A stretch of 64,000 nt of DNA from Armatimonadota bacterium (GTDB lineage Bacteria > Armatimonadota > Fimbriimonadia > Fimbriimonadales > Fimbriimonadaceae), in assembly GCA_025360125.1 (NCBI GenBank), contig JANYCU010000041.1, positions 62,001-126,000 on the forward strand, written 5' to 3'. A program made the translations under genes and the position numbers. Shown here piece by piece: positions 1 to 7,820 of this stretch; within the stretch, counting starts at the first letter, position 1, and every line of letters begins with the position of its first letter. Under the pieces are notes generated by a model. It saw only the letters and a list, made by a program, of their open reading frames with translations. It made no database searches and had not been told where the DNA came from.

Positions 1-155
1 CGTTCGATTGCTACTTTTTGGTCGTTTGGCTTAGTTGCCAAAACAATGAACTCGGCGAGTTCGCCGAGTTCATTTTCAACCGTTGCCGCCAACTGTTTAC
101 CTTGACGGGCTTTCGCGTTGAGGATCACGGCAAACCGCTTTTTTGTATTTGCCAT
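1..155 (-). CDS. Diacylglycerol kinase-like protein, N-terminal part (runs off window)
   Basis: Only the first 51 codons are inside the window; the gene continues leftwards past base 1. The start is the ATG whose complement is at 153-155. The N-terminus reads FAVILNAKARQGK, which resembles the opening strand and glycine-rich loop of the DAGK catalytic (lipid kinase / YegS-BmrU) fold, normally ILNPKSGRGK. The family phosphorylates diacylglycerol or related lipids at the membrane. With so little sequence the family call is tentative. The gene lies 10 bp downstream of the dps-like gene on the same strand, so the two may be co-transcribed. Confidence 0.45.
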   Translation of the reverse strand, partial: MANTKKRFAVILNAKARQGKQLAATVENELGELAEFIVLATKPNDQKVAIE

Positions 156-165
156 GGGAGAAGAG

Positions 166-645
166 TTATACCATGTGAGATTCGATAAGCCAGAGGTAAA
201 TCTCAAGCTCACCCGAAACCTTGGTCAAAAGATCGGTACTGATCGCATCGCCGATCTCAGCACATTCGTCGATTGACTTGTGCAGACCCTCAACCGTTCC
301 ATTCAGTGATTTCAAAAGTGCATCACACGCCGTCGATCGATTAAGCAATCCCTTCGGGAATGGCGGCAAAGATGACATCTCACCGACTTTGCTCGGTGTA
401 ACATCCATCACCTTGCCAAGTTGACGAGCTCGCTCGGCTACTTCGTCAATTCCTTTTTCAACTGTCGCCGCAACCTCGTCGAGTAAGCGGTGAATTGAAT
501 AAAAGTCTGGATCGCGCAGATTCCAATGGGCCAACTTCACGTGACTCTTTAGGTCGGTAACCGTGTAGACCAAGGGAAGGAGAATATCTCCAACTTTGTT
601 CTTGATTTCGGCGCTGAGCGGGTTTCGATTCTTGGTTGCTAACAT
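166..645 (-). CDS. dps: Dps-family DNA-protecting ferritin
   Basis: The 159-residue length fits the Dps family, dodecameric mini-ferritins that oxidise and store iron and protect DNA from peroxide. The ferroxidase ligand pattern is intact: H40 in an HWN motif, H52, D56, then D67 and E71 in DEVAE, with the family spacing. The C-terminus has the expected GD-T-dll and E...W helix. There is no long lysine-rich tail, so direct DNA binding is not obvious. A short gap separates it from the next gene leftwards. Upstream at 661-725 lie AT-rich sequence and a repeated GATCG motif; no clear promoter could be assigned. The family call is solid; its regulation is unknown. Confidence 0.9.
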   Translation of the reverse strand: MLATKNRNPLSAEIKNKVGDILLPLVYTVTDLKSHVKLAHWNLRDPDFYSIHRLLDEVAATVEKGIDEVAERARQLGKVMDVTPSKVGEMSSLPPFPKGLLNRSTACDALLKSLNGTVEGLHKSIDECAEIGDAISTDLLTKVSGELEIYLWLIESHMV

Positions 646-730
646 GGTGTTCCTTATCAGAACCCGAAGGTCCCTATAAGGTCACCTACGTCCGATCGTC
701 GTTGAATAACGCACGATCGGACCTTTTGCA

Positions 731-2899
731 CTACAGCGGCAATCCAAAGTCCGGGCTTGCGGGAAAATGGGTTTTCCCGCGCAACATTCGTCCAAGCTCA
801 TCAACAATGCCAATGTATCCATGCCCCAGATTGGGTTCCATTTTGCACTGCCCAAGGCCAATTGCGCACCGTTTCCCTTCGCCTAACTCAACGATTGCAA
901 CTGCAGCAGCATTTTTGAGATTGATTGTGGTCCCCTGATAAGTCAATAGGTCACCTGCAACGGCAAATCCAACCTTGTCGCAAAGTGCTTTGAGTTGAGG
1001 CATCGTGTCGGGATGGCCAACCAAGAACTTTCCGTCAAGATCGTCGATCACCGCCGACGAAGCAGAGCCTTCTATTAGCGAAAGGTATTCCGTATGCTTT
1101 GAATCTCGCACTACTTTATATTTCGAACTCAAATCTTGGAAGGAATGAAAACTCGGAGCCGGGCCAACCCGTAGTCCACGGTGGTAAGGGTCAAAATAGA
1201 CCTTGTTCGGACGGAAATCTGCCATTGAAATAGTGAAGTGGCCATCCGCTGTGACGTTCTTAGTATCAAGAACTCGCACCTGCATGCCTCCTCCTTTATT
1301 TTCAAACCAAAGATCGAGCGGCATTCGGAACTTTGCCCCATTCCAGTGAAGGCTCCCTTCAAACTTCCCGTTGCTAAACTTCCCTCCTTCGAGCGACACG
1401 TTGGCAAAGCCTGGTCGGCGGAACCAGTCATCAAAAAAGTCTTTCAACTGAAACTGAGCCATTCGACGCAGAACAACCTCCTCAAACTCTTCCCATTCGG
1501 CCGGTTCGCCCTTCGGATGGATCTTCACCCACTCTTTCATGCAATCGACCAGATTGGTCGTGCCAATCAATTGCTCAAGCATCGCCAAGACTAACGCTCC
1601 TTTGCCGTATCCGAGCGCTCCACCCGCCGCTCCGACCGAAGCACCCGAATTCATGAGGGTCGCCTCATTGAAGATGTCCTGGGGCATTGAAACGGTCTGG
1701 AATGCATCTCTGCGCTCGAGGACGTTGCCAATCGGAACTCCGCGGGCGTAATAGCCAGAAGACCAATTGGCAAAGCTTTCGTTCCAAAACGACTTCAGGT
1801 AAGTATTGGGCAGAATTCCACCCCACCACGTGTGTGACGGCTCGTGGGCGTCTTCATCCGGAAGTCCGCCGCCATAAGTCGCATAGGAATAAGCCTCCAG
1901 GGCACCTCCGCCGTAGGTTGGACTATCCAACGCTCCGTAACTGTTGAACGGGAAGGGTCCAAAGTTGGCATCGTACATTCGAATAATAGGGGCATATAGC
2001 TTGGGTTGCAATGCCATTCTTTCCTCGTCGACTCGTGGGCTCCACATTTGCAGCTTTCGCCCGTCAATCATTTCTTCAACGTGCTTTGTCTTCAGGACCG
2101 TCAAGCTCCAAAAGATCGTCGGCATGTCGACCTTGAACTTCTCGCCCGGATCCTTGACCACGGTTTCTTTGCCCACATAATTGCCTTGCGCGACGACTGT
2201 CCAATCCTTAGCCGGGGGGACAACCGTAATCTCATAAGTGGTCGGCATCCGGTTAACCATTGGGTACCAATAGTCGTTGGTCAAAGTAATGACCCCGGGT
2301 GTGATTGAACCCGCGTAATTCGGCAAATTAACAATGGCCGAATATTCCAGGTTCATGGTCACCTTGCCAAGCGATAGCTTGGGAATCATAACGATTCCGC
2401 CTGCTTGCTTGTACGGCACCGCTCGTCCGCCGATAGTCATTGACGAGACGCGGTAGCACGGTGAAAACCTCAGTGCATGGAACGGAGAAGCGCTGGGCGT
2501 GACTTCAGCACTTATCTCGTCGGTCAAATCCGCTTCTTTGTTTGCCAGGCTAAACGTCGTGCGCACTTTGTGGTGTCGCAATCTTAGGCCGTCCTTTGCT
2601 TGCTCATCGATGAATTTCAGCTTGGACCCAACTCGCTGGAAGAGCAGTTCTCCAATGTCTTCCGAAGTCAGCGGAGTCGTAAAGACAACAAAATCGCCTA
2701 CTCCGGGCATCTTCAAGTCTTCGGCTTTCCATCCGAATCGACCCACTTCGTAGGACCCGCCCTTCATCACTTTGAATTCGCTTCCATCACCCGTCGAAAA
2801 CTTGGCCAATTCGGCGATTTTCTTGCTTTTCGCTAGGTTCGTCAACGTCTCGGCGGAGGGTTGTTGGTGGAGGGTGAGCAACAGGGCGATGAGAAACAT
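731..2899 (-). CDS. Secreted M1-like (gluzincin) metallopeptidase
   Basis: A 722-residue protein with a short hydrophobic N-terminal signal (MFLIALLLTL). The M1 signature is visible: an exopeptidase-like loop GGALEAYS in place of GAMEN, then H352-E353-P-S-H356 followed by TWWGG, with NES at 373-375 supplying the third zinc ligand E374. M1 enzymes remove N-terminal residues from peptides using zinc. Two things are unusual. The gap between H356 and E374 is 17 residues rather than the usual 18, and the second motif residue pattern is PS instead of the common hydrophobic-alanine pair. The roughly 200 C-terminal residues after the catalytic domain look beta-rich and are not recognised. It is probably exported to the periplasm. 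The substrate is unknown, and activity is likely but unproven because of the motif spacing. Confidence 0.75.
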   Translation of the reverse strand: MFLIALLLTLHQQPSAETLTNLAKSKKIAELAKFSTGDGSEFKVMKGGSYEVGRFGWKAEDLKMPGVGDFVVFTTPLTSEDIGELLFQRVGSKLKFIDEQAKDGLRLRHHKVRTTFSLANKEADLTDEISAEVTPSASPFHALRFSPCYRVSSMTIGGRAVPYKQAGGIVMIPKLSLGKVTMNLEYSAIVNLPNYAGSITPGVITLTNDYWYPMVNRMPTTYEITVVPPAKDWTVVAQGNYVGKETVVKDPGEKFKVDMPTIFWSLTVLKTKHVEEMIDGRKLQMWSPRVDEERMALQPKLYAPIIRMYDANFGPFPFNSYGALDSPTYGGGALEAYSYATYGGGLPDEDAHEPSHTWWGGILPNTYLKSFWNESFANWSSGYYARGVPIGNVLERRDAFQTVSMPQDIFNEATLMNSGASVGAAGGALGYGKGALVLAMLEQLIGTTNLVDCMKEWVKIHPKGEPAEWEEFEEVVLRRMAQFQLKDFFDDWFRRPGFANVSLEGGKFSNGKFEGSLHWNGAKFRMPLDLWFENKGGGMQVRVLDTKNVTADGHFTISMADFRPNKVYFDPYHRGLRVGPAPSFHSFQDLSSKYKVVRDSKHTEYLSLIEGSASSAVIDDLDGKFLVGHPDTMPQLKALCDKVGFAVAGDLLTYQGTTINLKNAAAVAIVELGEGKRCAIGLGQCKMEPNLGHGYIGIVDELGRMLRGKTHFPASPDFGLPL

Positions 2900-2963
2900 G
2901 CTTGTATAAGTATCCTCTAAGTTGCGCCGAGGAAGGTCAAAAAGGTATCTTTTCTAGGCTTGT

Positions 2964-3040
2964 GGCGACATAGCTCAGTTGGTTAGAGCGAACGGTTCAT
3001 ACCCGTTAGGTCGATGGTTCGAGTCCATTTGTCGCTACCA
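2964..3040 (+). tRNA. tRNA-Met (anticodon CAT), elongator type
   Basis: A complete cloverleaf can be folded by eye. The acceptor GGCGACA pairs with TGTCGCT (one G-U at the base). The D arm begins GCTCAGTTGGT. The anticodon stem AACGG/CCGTT encloses loop TTCATAC with anticodon CAT. The T arm contains GGTTCGAGTCC. The discriminator A and CCA are encoded (3037-3040). The anticodon stem lacks the three G-C pairs of an initiator tRNA and the acceptor pairs at position 1, so it is an elongator tRNA-Met, or less likely a tRNA-Ile with a modified CAT anticodon. Confidence 0.96.
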
Positions 3041-3155
3041 TTTCTTTTGGGAGCCTGGGCGTCTCGCCCGGATTACAGCTTTGGAGTTCCGAAGTCTCTG
3101 CTATTACAAGGTTGTTTTCCCTTTGAGACGGATCCTCGTTTATAGTTCAACTTGA

Positions 3156-3629
3156 TTAACCTATAAACTTCGTGAACCTCGATGGCTTGGCCGTCGGCTC
3201 TTGGAAAGTCTTGCCAGTTCGCTCTTCGATCAGCTGCTTCAACCTTTCAAAGTTTTCGTAGTACTGATCGAGTCTCCACTCTTTGCCTTTAGTGAAGGAA
3301 AGGCGATAAGGTGGAGACACTTCAAATGCCTTCAGTTCAGAAATCTCATCGAATCCTCTGGATTTGATTACTTTCCCAGATCGATTAATTAGCATGATCT
3401 CTGTGTCCGTGATTTCCATTTGGCAACCGGAGATTGAAACGATATGCCAAACCAACCAGATGGCTATCAGGACGTAGCTGAACAGAGAGTATGGATACCA
3501 GTCAAACGTATCTCCAAGTGTTTTTGCCTTAAGTATGTGGGCGCAATTATTAATGATGCTGAACGCGACCAAAAAGATCATGATCGACCAAGTCCCAAAA
3601 ACCTTCCAGATATTGACTCGGAATGTCAT
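3156..3629 (-). CDS. Small two-helix membrane protein of unknown function
   Basis: 157 residues, not recognised at family level. Two predicted transmembrane segments lie at about residues 13-34 and 46-68. They are followed by a soluble tail of roughly 85 residues whose order (MEITDTEIMLINRSGKV, then a basic patch, then a helix of the ENFERLKQLIEERTG type) resembles the bacterial PH-like (YcxB/YdbT-like) domains found on small membrane proteins. It reads leftwards in a group of minus-strand genes with 3680-4282. The start is the ATG at 3627-3629. Function is unknown; membrane localisation is the only firm inference. Confidence 0.6.
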   Translation of the reverse strand: MTFRVNIWKVFGTWSIMIFLVAFSIINNCAHILKAKTLGDTFDWYPYSLFSYVLIAIWLVWHIVSISGCQMEITDTEIMLINRSGKVIKSRGFDEISELKAFEVSPPYRLSFTKGKEWRLDQYYENFERLKQLIEERTGKTFQEPTAKPSRFTKFIG

Positions 3630-3679
3630 TTCGTGTTCCCTACTGCTCGATGATACTCAAACGTAGAACCTGGCCCGAA

Positions 3680-4282
3680 TTAACAATTGAAGAAATCTGG
3701 TTTCAGCCGATTCTGGGCGAGCCATGATTGAATGCGATTAGCTTTCAGAGCTTCGTAATCCGGACTTTGCCACTCACTTTGAAGAGTCAGAACTGTTTCG
3801 ACGTGCTCGAACTCATATTTCCGTTGAATATCAATATTTTGAAAAATATCCTCGTTGGTCAATTTAAACTCGGGCAGAGGACAAAGTGGGTCGAGATAAT
3901 GGGCGATGACGACGTCCAACAGACCATTTACTGCACGCCACTCCTTCATGTATTCAAGGTTTCGATAAGCAAATTGTTCCAAGCTCCTGTACTTTTTACG
4001 ATATTCTGCGGTCGCTTCATGAACGATCGGAATCATAGTTTCTAGTTGATCGATCGGGCAATTACTAATGAACTCGTTGTTCATTCTCAATCTCAAATGC
4101 GATTCAGTGTTGAGCCCAATTCCACTAAAGACGTGAACGCGACGCATGTCCTTTTCACTGTATCGATCTAGGCAAACTCCAATGTAGAACCCCGGTTGAA
4201 TTGGTATTGCGGCTGTCCTTGATCCAATAAGCGATCCTTCAGGCACCGCACGTCTCATCCAATTTTTGTTATTGAAGGGCAT
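3680..4282 (-). CDS. Hypothetical protein, no recognised domain
   Basis: 200 residues without signal peptide or membrane helix. The middle is charged and helical with aromatic residues (EYRKKYRSLEQFAYRNLEY), and the C-terminus ends QNRLKPDFFNC. No family is recognised. Codon use and the absence of better overlapping frames make it a plausible real gene. It sits 29 bp from the CPA2 antiporter stop region on the same strand, and an ATG start is visible at 4280-4282. It may be cytoplasmic. Nothing around it suggests a pathway. Confidence 0.5.
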   Translation of the reverse strand: MPFNNKNWMRRAVPEGSLIGSRTAAIPIQPGFYIGVCLDRYSEKDMRRVHVFSGIGLNTESHLRLRMNNEFISNCPIDQLETMIPIVHEATAEYRKKYRSLEQFAYRNLEYMKEWRAVNGLLDVVIAHYLDPLCPLPEFKLTNEDIFQNIDIQRKYEFEHVETVLTLQSEWQSPDYEALKANRIQSWLAQNRLKPDFFNC

Positions 4283-4311
4283 GCGCAGAAGTTTTACCTT
4301 GCCTTCGGCTT

Positions 4312-5499
4312 TCAGCTTTCAGAATTGGCTTGAGAGAGGTCGCTTCCCTGCTCCTTCCCCGTCCGCTTTACCAAAACCTTCAAAATCGGAGCAGCGACAA
4401 TCGACGTCACCAGCGACATTCCCACCAGTAGCGAGTAGATATCTTTGCCAATCACTCGGAACTGAAAACCCAGCCCAGCGATGATGATGCCGACTTCCCC
4501 GCGTGGTACCATACCGATTCCGACCAACACTCTATCGTCTTTTGCCCCCAACCAGGCACCGACGAATTTTCCTACAATGGCCAGTACGGAAATGAAGACA
4601 AGGCTGCCAATAGCTCCTACGCTGTTAAACGCAGCAATATCCACGCTCATTCCTGCTGTAACAAAAAAGAACGGGACGATGAATTCGTTGAGGTCGATGA
4701 CTTTCTCATGGATCCAGTCACGATAGTCAGTCTCAGCCAAGACCATGCCGACCAAGAACGCGCCAATAATCGCCGCGAGACCCAACTGATTTGCTAGCAC
4801 CGCGACTCCAATACAGAGGGCAATCGACAATGACCACGGTGATAACGGGCTAAGCGGTTTATCGAGGATTCGACTGTTATGCTTGGCGAGACGGCGCCCT
4901 AACGTCGCCATGATGAATATGAAACCAAGCGACTGGACCGCGACCAAGCCAATCGACGCAAAATTTACGGCTTGGCCCGTCGAAACCGACGAAACAACGC
5001 TGAGTACCAACATCGCCAACACGTCGTCGATCACTGCCGCGCCGAGGATGACTTGACTGTATTTCTTGTCGATCACCCCAAGTTCCTGAAGGATTTTGGC
5101 CGTAATTCCCGCGCTGGTAGCGATGAACGCGGCCGCTACGAATACCGCTTGAGCGTTCGGCAAACCTGAAAAATGAGCCCAGCCAAAACCGATGATAAAT
5201 GGGACAATAACGCCAAGAACCGCAACAACAAATGCTTCCCTTCCTACCTTGCCAATCTTAGCAAAGGGAGTTTCAAGCCCAACGCTGAACAAAAGAAACG
5301 CCGCCCCAAGCTCCCCGAGGTCGGCTAGGACTGGGGTATCGGTGGTTGATACCCAACCCAATACTGATCGTCCAATCAAAACTCCGGCAAAGATTTGACC
5401 TACTACCGACGGCATCTTGAGGCGCATGGCGATCTCACCGCCGATAATGGCGGCCAGAAAGGCGATGAAGATCGCGGTCAGTGCAGAAGAATGTTCCAA
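4312..5499 (-). CDS. CPA2-family Na+(K+)/H+ antiporter
   Basis: 395 residues, almost entirely hydrophobic, with about 12-13 transmembrane helices typical of the Na_H_Exchanger/KefB-NapA group. The N-terminal helix pair contains MPSVVGQIFAGVLIG. The functional helix holds the conserved aspartate pair in VIDDVLAM that carries substrate cation and protons. A later GEVGIIIAG motif is also family-typical. There is no C-terminal TrkA-N (RCK) domain, so it is a core-only antiporter rather than a glutathione-gated Kef channel. The open frame begins at TTG (5497-5499) with no strong ribosome-binding site, so the start is uncertain by a few codons. The ion specificity cannot be read from sequence. Confidence 0.88.
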   Translation of the reverse strand: MEHSSALTAIFIAFLAAIIGGEIAMRLKMPSVVGQIFAGVLIGRSVLGWVSTTDTPVLADLGELGAAFLLFSVGLETPFAKIGKVGREAFVVAVLGVIVPFIIGFGWAHFSGLPNAQAVFVAAAFIATSAGITAKILQELGVIDKKYSQVILGAAVIDDVLAMLVLSVVSSVSTGQAVNFASIGLVAVQSLGFIFIMATLGRRLAKHNSRILDKPLSPLSPWSLSIALCIGVAVLANQLGLAAIIGAFLVGMVLAETDYRDWIHEKVIDLNEFIVPFFFVTAGMSVDIAAFNSVGAIGSLVFISVLAIVGKFVGAWLGAKDDRVLVGIGMVPRGEVGIIIAGLGFQFRVIGKDIYSLLVGMSLVTSIVAAPILKVLVKRTGKEQGSDLSQANSES

Positions 5500-5602
5500 C
5501 GTGAACTACATTCTACGGCTTGGAGAGAAATTTGGATGCGAGAATAGCCCGGAAGTCGATAGACTCACTCCTGACTCCCAACTTCTTAACATAATTAAGC
5601 TT

Positions 5603-5623
5603 CCGTTAACCACGTGTTAACGG
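5603..5623. promoter_or_regulatory. 21-bp inverted repeat upstream of the prepilin-type gene
   Basis: Arms CCGTTAAC (5603-5610) and GTTAACGG (5616-5623) are perfect complements around CACGT. The site sits about 78 bp before the ATG of the prepilin-type gene, between divergently transcribed genes, so it could be an operator or a short hairpin in the leader. It has no U-run, so a terminator is unlikely. Confidence 0.35.
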
Positions 5624-5700
5624 ACAGTAAAGTCTGGAACAGCGCTCATACACTGGATCAGTCGGATGGAAGCCACCTTGAGCTCCTCCGGGTGAACCCC

Positions 5701-6690
5701 ATGAGAAAAGCCTTTACGCTTATCGAGTTGCTTGTTGTTATTGCGATCATCGCAATCCTTGCAGCCATTCTTTTCCCTGTATTCGCTCAAGCTAAAGCCG
5801 CCGCGAAGAAGACCCAAGCTTTGGCCCACGTCAAGCAAATCGGAACGGCAGAGCAAATTTATCTGACCGATAACGACGATATGTACCAACCAGCGTACAT
5901 TTATCGCGATCCTTTTGCGTCTGGAAGCCTCGATACAACCGGTATCAACCACTGGTCTGGCGTGCTCTCCCCTTACGTCAAGAACTGGGACATGTTCCGT
6001 AGCCCAGAAGACCCATCCGGTGGTATCGCACCAACCAACTGGGATGACCGACCAGGCGGTGGTAATAACCTCGGCTATGGTGGAGGCTCTTCAACTAGCT
6101 TTACTCCTGGGAGCGGACTTCAAGACCTTCAGGCTCCTCGAATTAGCTACACCGCAAACGAAGCAATCATGCCTCGCCCTCGTGGTGGCATTGGTGGCGT
6201 AACAATCGGTCAGCCACAAAATGTTGTTAGCGCAACTAGCCTGGGCAGCGTCGCAGGAACAATCCTGTTGACCGACTTCTCAAACTTTCCAAAGGCAGTC
6301 AGTGGCACGGGTCCTGGCGGAACGACAAACAAGTCGCACCGACCAACGGACGCTTGGGCGTTGGACGCAAACGGAACCATTCCTTACGACACCAGCCTTA
6401 CGACAAACTCGCCAATTTGGGCAATCTCACCTGCTGCAGCTAAAGTCATTTTTGATGCACAGCCAACGGCACCACTCGGCGGAGGAAGCTATCCTCACCT
6501 CATCTACGCAAACTCAGGGCGATATACCGGAAAGGTCAACGTCTACGTTTTTGCCGACACTCATGCCAAAGCAAAGAACGTTTACCAAACATTACTCTGC
6601 GACGGCTTCGAGTGGGGCGACAAGGCTTATAACCAAGGCGGAGCTGACGTCCTTTGTTCGGCAACTGGCGCACCAGTCACCGTTAAGTAA
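5701..6690 (+). CDS. Prepilin-type N-terminal methylation protein (pseudopilin-like secreted protein)
   Basis: 329 residues starting at the ATG at 5701; the open frame extends further upstream but this methionine gives a classic type III leader. MRKAFTLIELLVVIAIIAIL is a short basic leader, the G/A-F cleavage site with the +5 glutamate, and the hydrophobic helix, followed directly by LFPVFAQAKAAAKK. That combination, with AHVKQIGTAEQIYLTDNDDMY, is the architecture expanded in Armatimonadota and Planctomycetota (SBP_bac_10/DUF1559-like). A prepilin peptidase and a type II secretion or type IV pilus machine would process and assemble it. The remaining 270 residues are a Gly/Ser/Asn-rich beta domain with an H-X-G-type C-terminal motif (VNVYVFADTHAKAKN). 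The exact role (minor pilin or surface protein) is unknown. Confidence 0.85.
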   Translation: MRKAFTLIELLVVIAIIAILAAILFPVFAQAKAAAKKTQALAHVKQIGTAEQIYLTDNDDMYQPAYIYRDPFASGSLDTTGINHWSGVLSPYVKNWDMFRSPEDPSGGIAPTNWDDRPGGGNNLGYGGGSSTSFTPGSGLQDLQAPRISYTANEAIMPRPRGGIGGVTIGQPQNVVSATSLGSVAGTILLTDFSNFPKAVSGTGPGGTTNKSHRPTDAWALDANGTIPYDTSLTTNSPIWAISPAAAKVIFDAQPTAPLGGGSYPHLIYANSGRYTGKVNVYVFADTHAKAKNVYQTLLCDGFEWGDKAYNQGGADVLCSATGAPVTVK

Positions 6691-6754
6691 AAAATACTGC
6701 TAGCCAAGAAGCTGTTAGTCAAGAAGCTATATAGCTTTAAGGCTCGCCAAAGAA

Positions 6755-6793
6755 AGTCTGATTCCAGCACATTGTTGGAGTCAGACTTTTTTG
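6755..6793. terminator. Rho-independent terminator shared by convergent genes
   Basis: AGTCTGATTCCA and TGGAGTCAGACT form a long stem around a short loop, followed on the plus strand by TTTTTT (6787-6792). It ends the prepilin-type transcript. The right arm overlaps the stop codon of the convergent cysteine-synthase-family gene. On the minus strand the stem is followed by TTTCTTT, so it may work in both directions. Confidence 0.8.
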
Positions 6794-7704
6794 ATTCCGT
6801 ATAATTCTCCTTCGAGATACTTAAGGCCGGAATCGCAAATGACGGTAACGACCCTTTTGCCGTGGCCAAGTTGTTTTGATCTTTGAAGGGCAGCAAATAC
6901 ATTCGCGCCTGAAGAGGTTCCGCCAAAGATGCCCTCTTTCCTTGCGAGAAGGCGCGCAGTAGCGATAGCATCCTCATCGGATACTGGGATGAAGCCGTCT
7001 GCAAGATCAACCCGGCAACCGCCCGGCACGATTCCCAAGCCCATTCCCTCTAAACGATGTCCGCCAGTAACTGTCATGCCCGCCAATGCCTGAGCCTGTT
7101 CAGGTTCGACGGCAAAGCACCTGGTCATCGGTAGGTGCTCTTTCAAGTACTCCGCGTTTCCCGAGAAGCAACCGCCAGTTCCAACCCCGGCAATAAACTC
7201 GTCGATTCGCCCCTGCAGAGTCCCGAGGATTTCTTTGGCCATTGCGTGATAGGCACGGCGGTTGTCCGGATTATTGAACTGGTCGGTAAAAAAGTAACCC
7301 GGCAAGGCTCGGAGTTCGTCAACGCGCTCAAAGCAACGCCTGAAAAGCTCAGGCGTAATTTGGCCGTTCTCGCACGGAACTATGTCGAGGGTTGCCCCGA
7401 ATGCTCGCATCGTGTTGAGTTTGCTGTTGGCAAAGGCATCGGATGAGACGAAGTGGGATTTATAGCCGCGGGTCGCACAAACCATTGCCAGAGAACTTCC
7501 GGTGCTTCCCCCGGTGTAATCCACCACAGTCCCGCCGGGTTCGAGTGCGCCAGATGCCTCGGCTCCGACAATCATCGAAAGGGCCATACGGTCCTTCATG
7601 CTGCCCGTCGGATTTGCACCTTCCCACTTCACCCATACTTCGGCATGATCTGGATCTGGCAGATGTTTAAGCTGAAGCAGCGGCGTATTCCCAATTCCAG
7701 TCAT
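6781..7704 (-). CDS. Cysteine synthase-family PLP enzyme (CysK/CysM-like)
   Basis: 307 residues, the usual length for O-acetylserine or O-phosphoserine sulfhydrylases of PLP fold type II. The PLP lysine is in NPTGSMKDRMA. The substrate loop is YTGGSTGSSLA. The phosphate-binding loop is GVGTGGCFSG, and GIFGGTSSGAN is the late serine-containing motif that contacts the pyridine ring. The reaction is beta-replacement making L-cysteine from activated serine and sulfide; cystathionine beta-synthase activity cannot be excluded. There is no CBS-domain tail. It is transcribed towards the prepilin-type gene and shares its terminator. No other sulfur gene is adjacent. Confidence 0.88.
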   Translation of the reverse strand: MTGIGNTPLLQLKHLPDPDHAEVWVKWEGANPTGSMKDRMALSMIVGAEASGALEPGGTVVDYTGGSTGSSLAMVCATRGYKSHFVSSDAFANSKLNTMRAFGATLDIVPCENGQITPELFRRCFERVDELRALPGYFFTDQFNNPDNRRAYHAMAKEILGTLQGRIDEFIAGVGTGGCFSGNAEYLKEHLPMTRCFAVEPEQAQALAGMTVTGGHRLEGMGLGIVPGGCRVDLADGFIPVSDEDAIATARLLARKEGIFGGTSSGANVFAALQRSKQLGHGKRVVTVICDSGLKYLEGELYGIKKV

Positions 7705-7820
7705 GACCGAATATTACCTACGCGACACCAAATCGAAATCGTGCCATGATTCGTGAGCAGATGCCGATTACATGGACCCAACTGCACGCAACAATTGCCA
7801 CCAAGATGTCGCAGGCGAAC

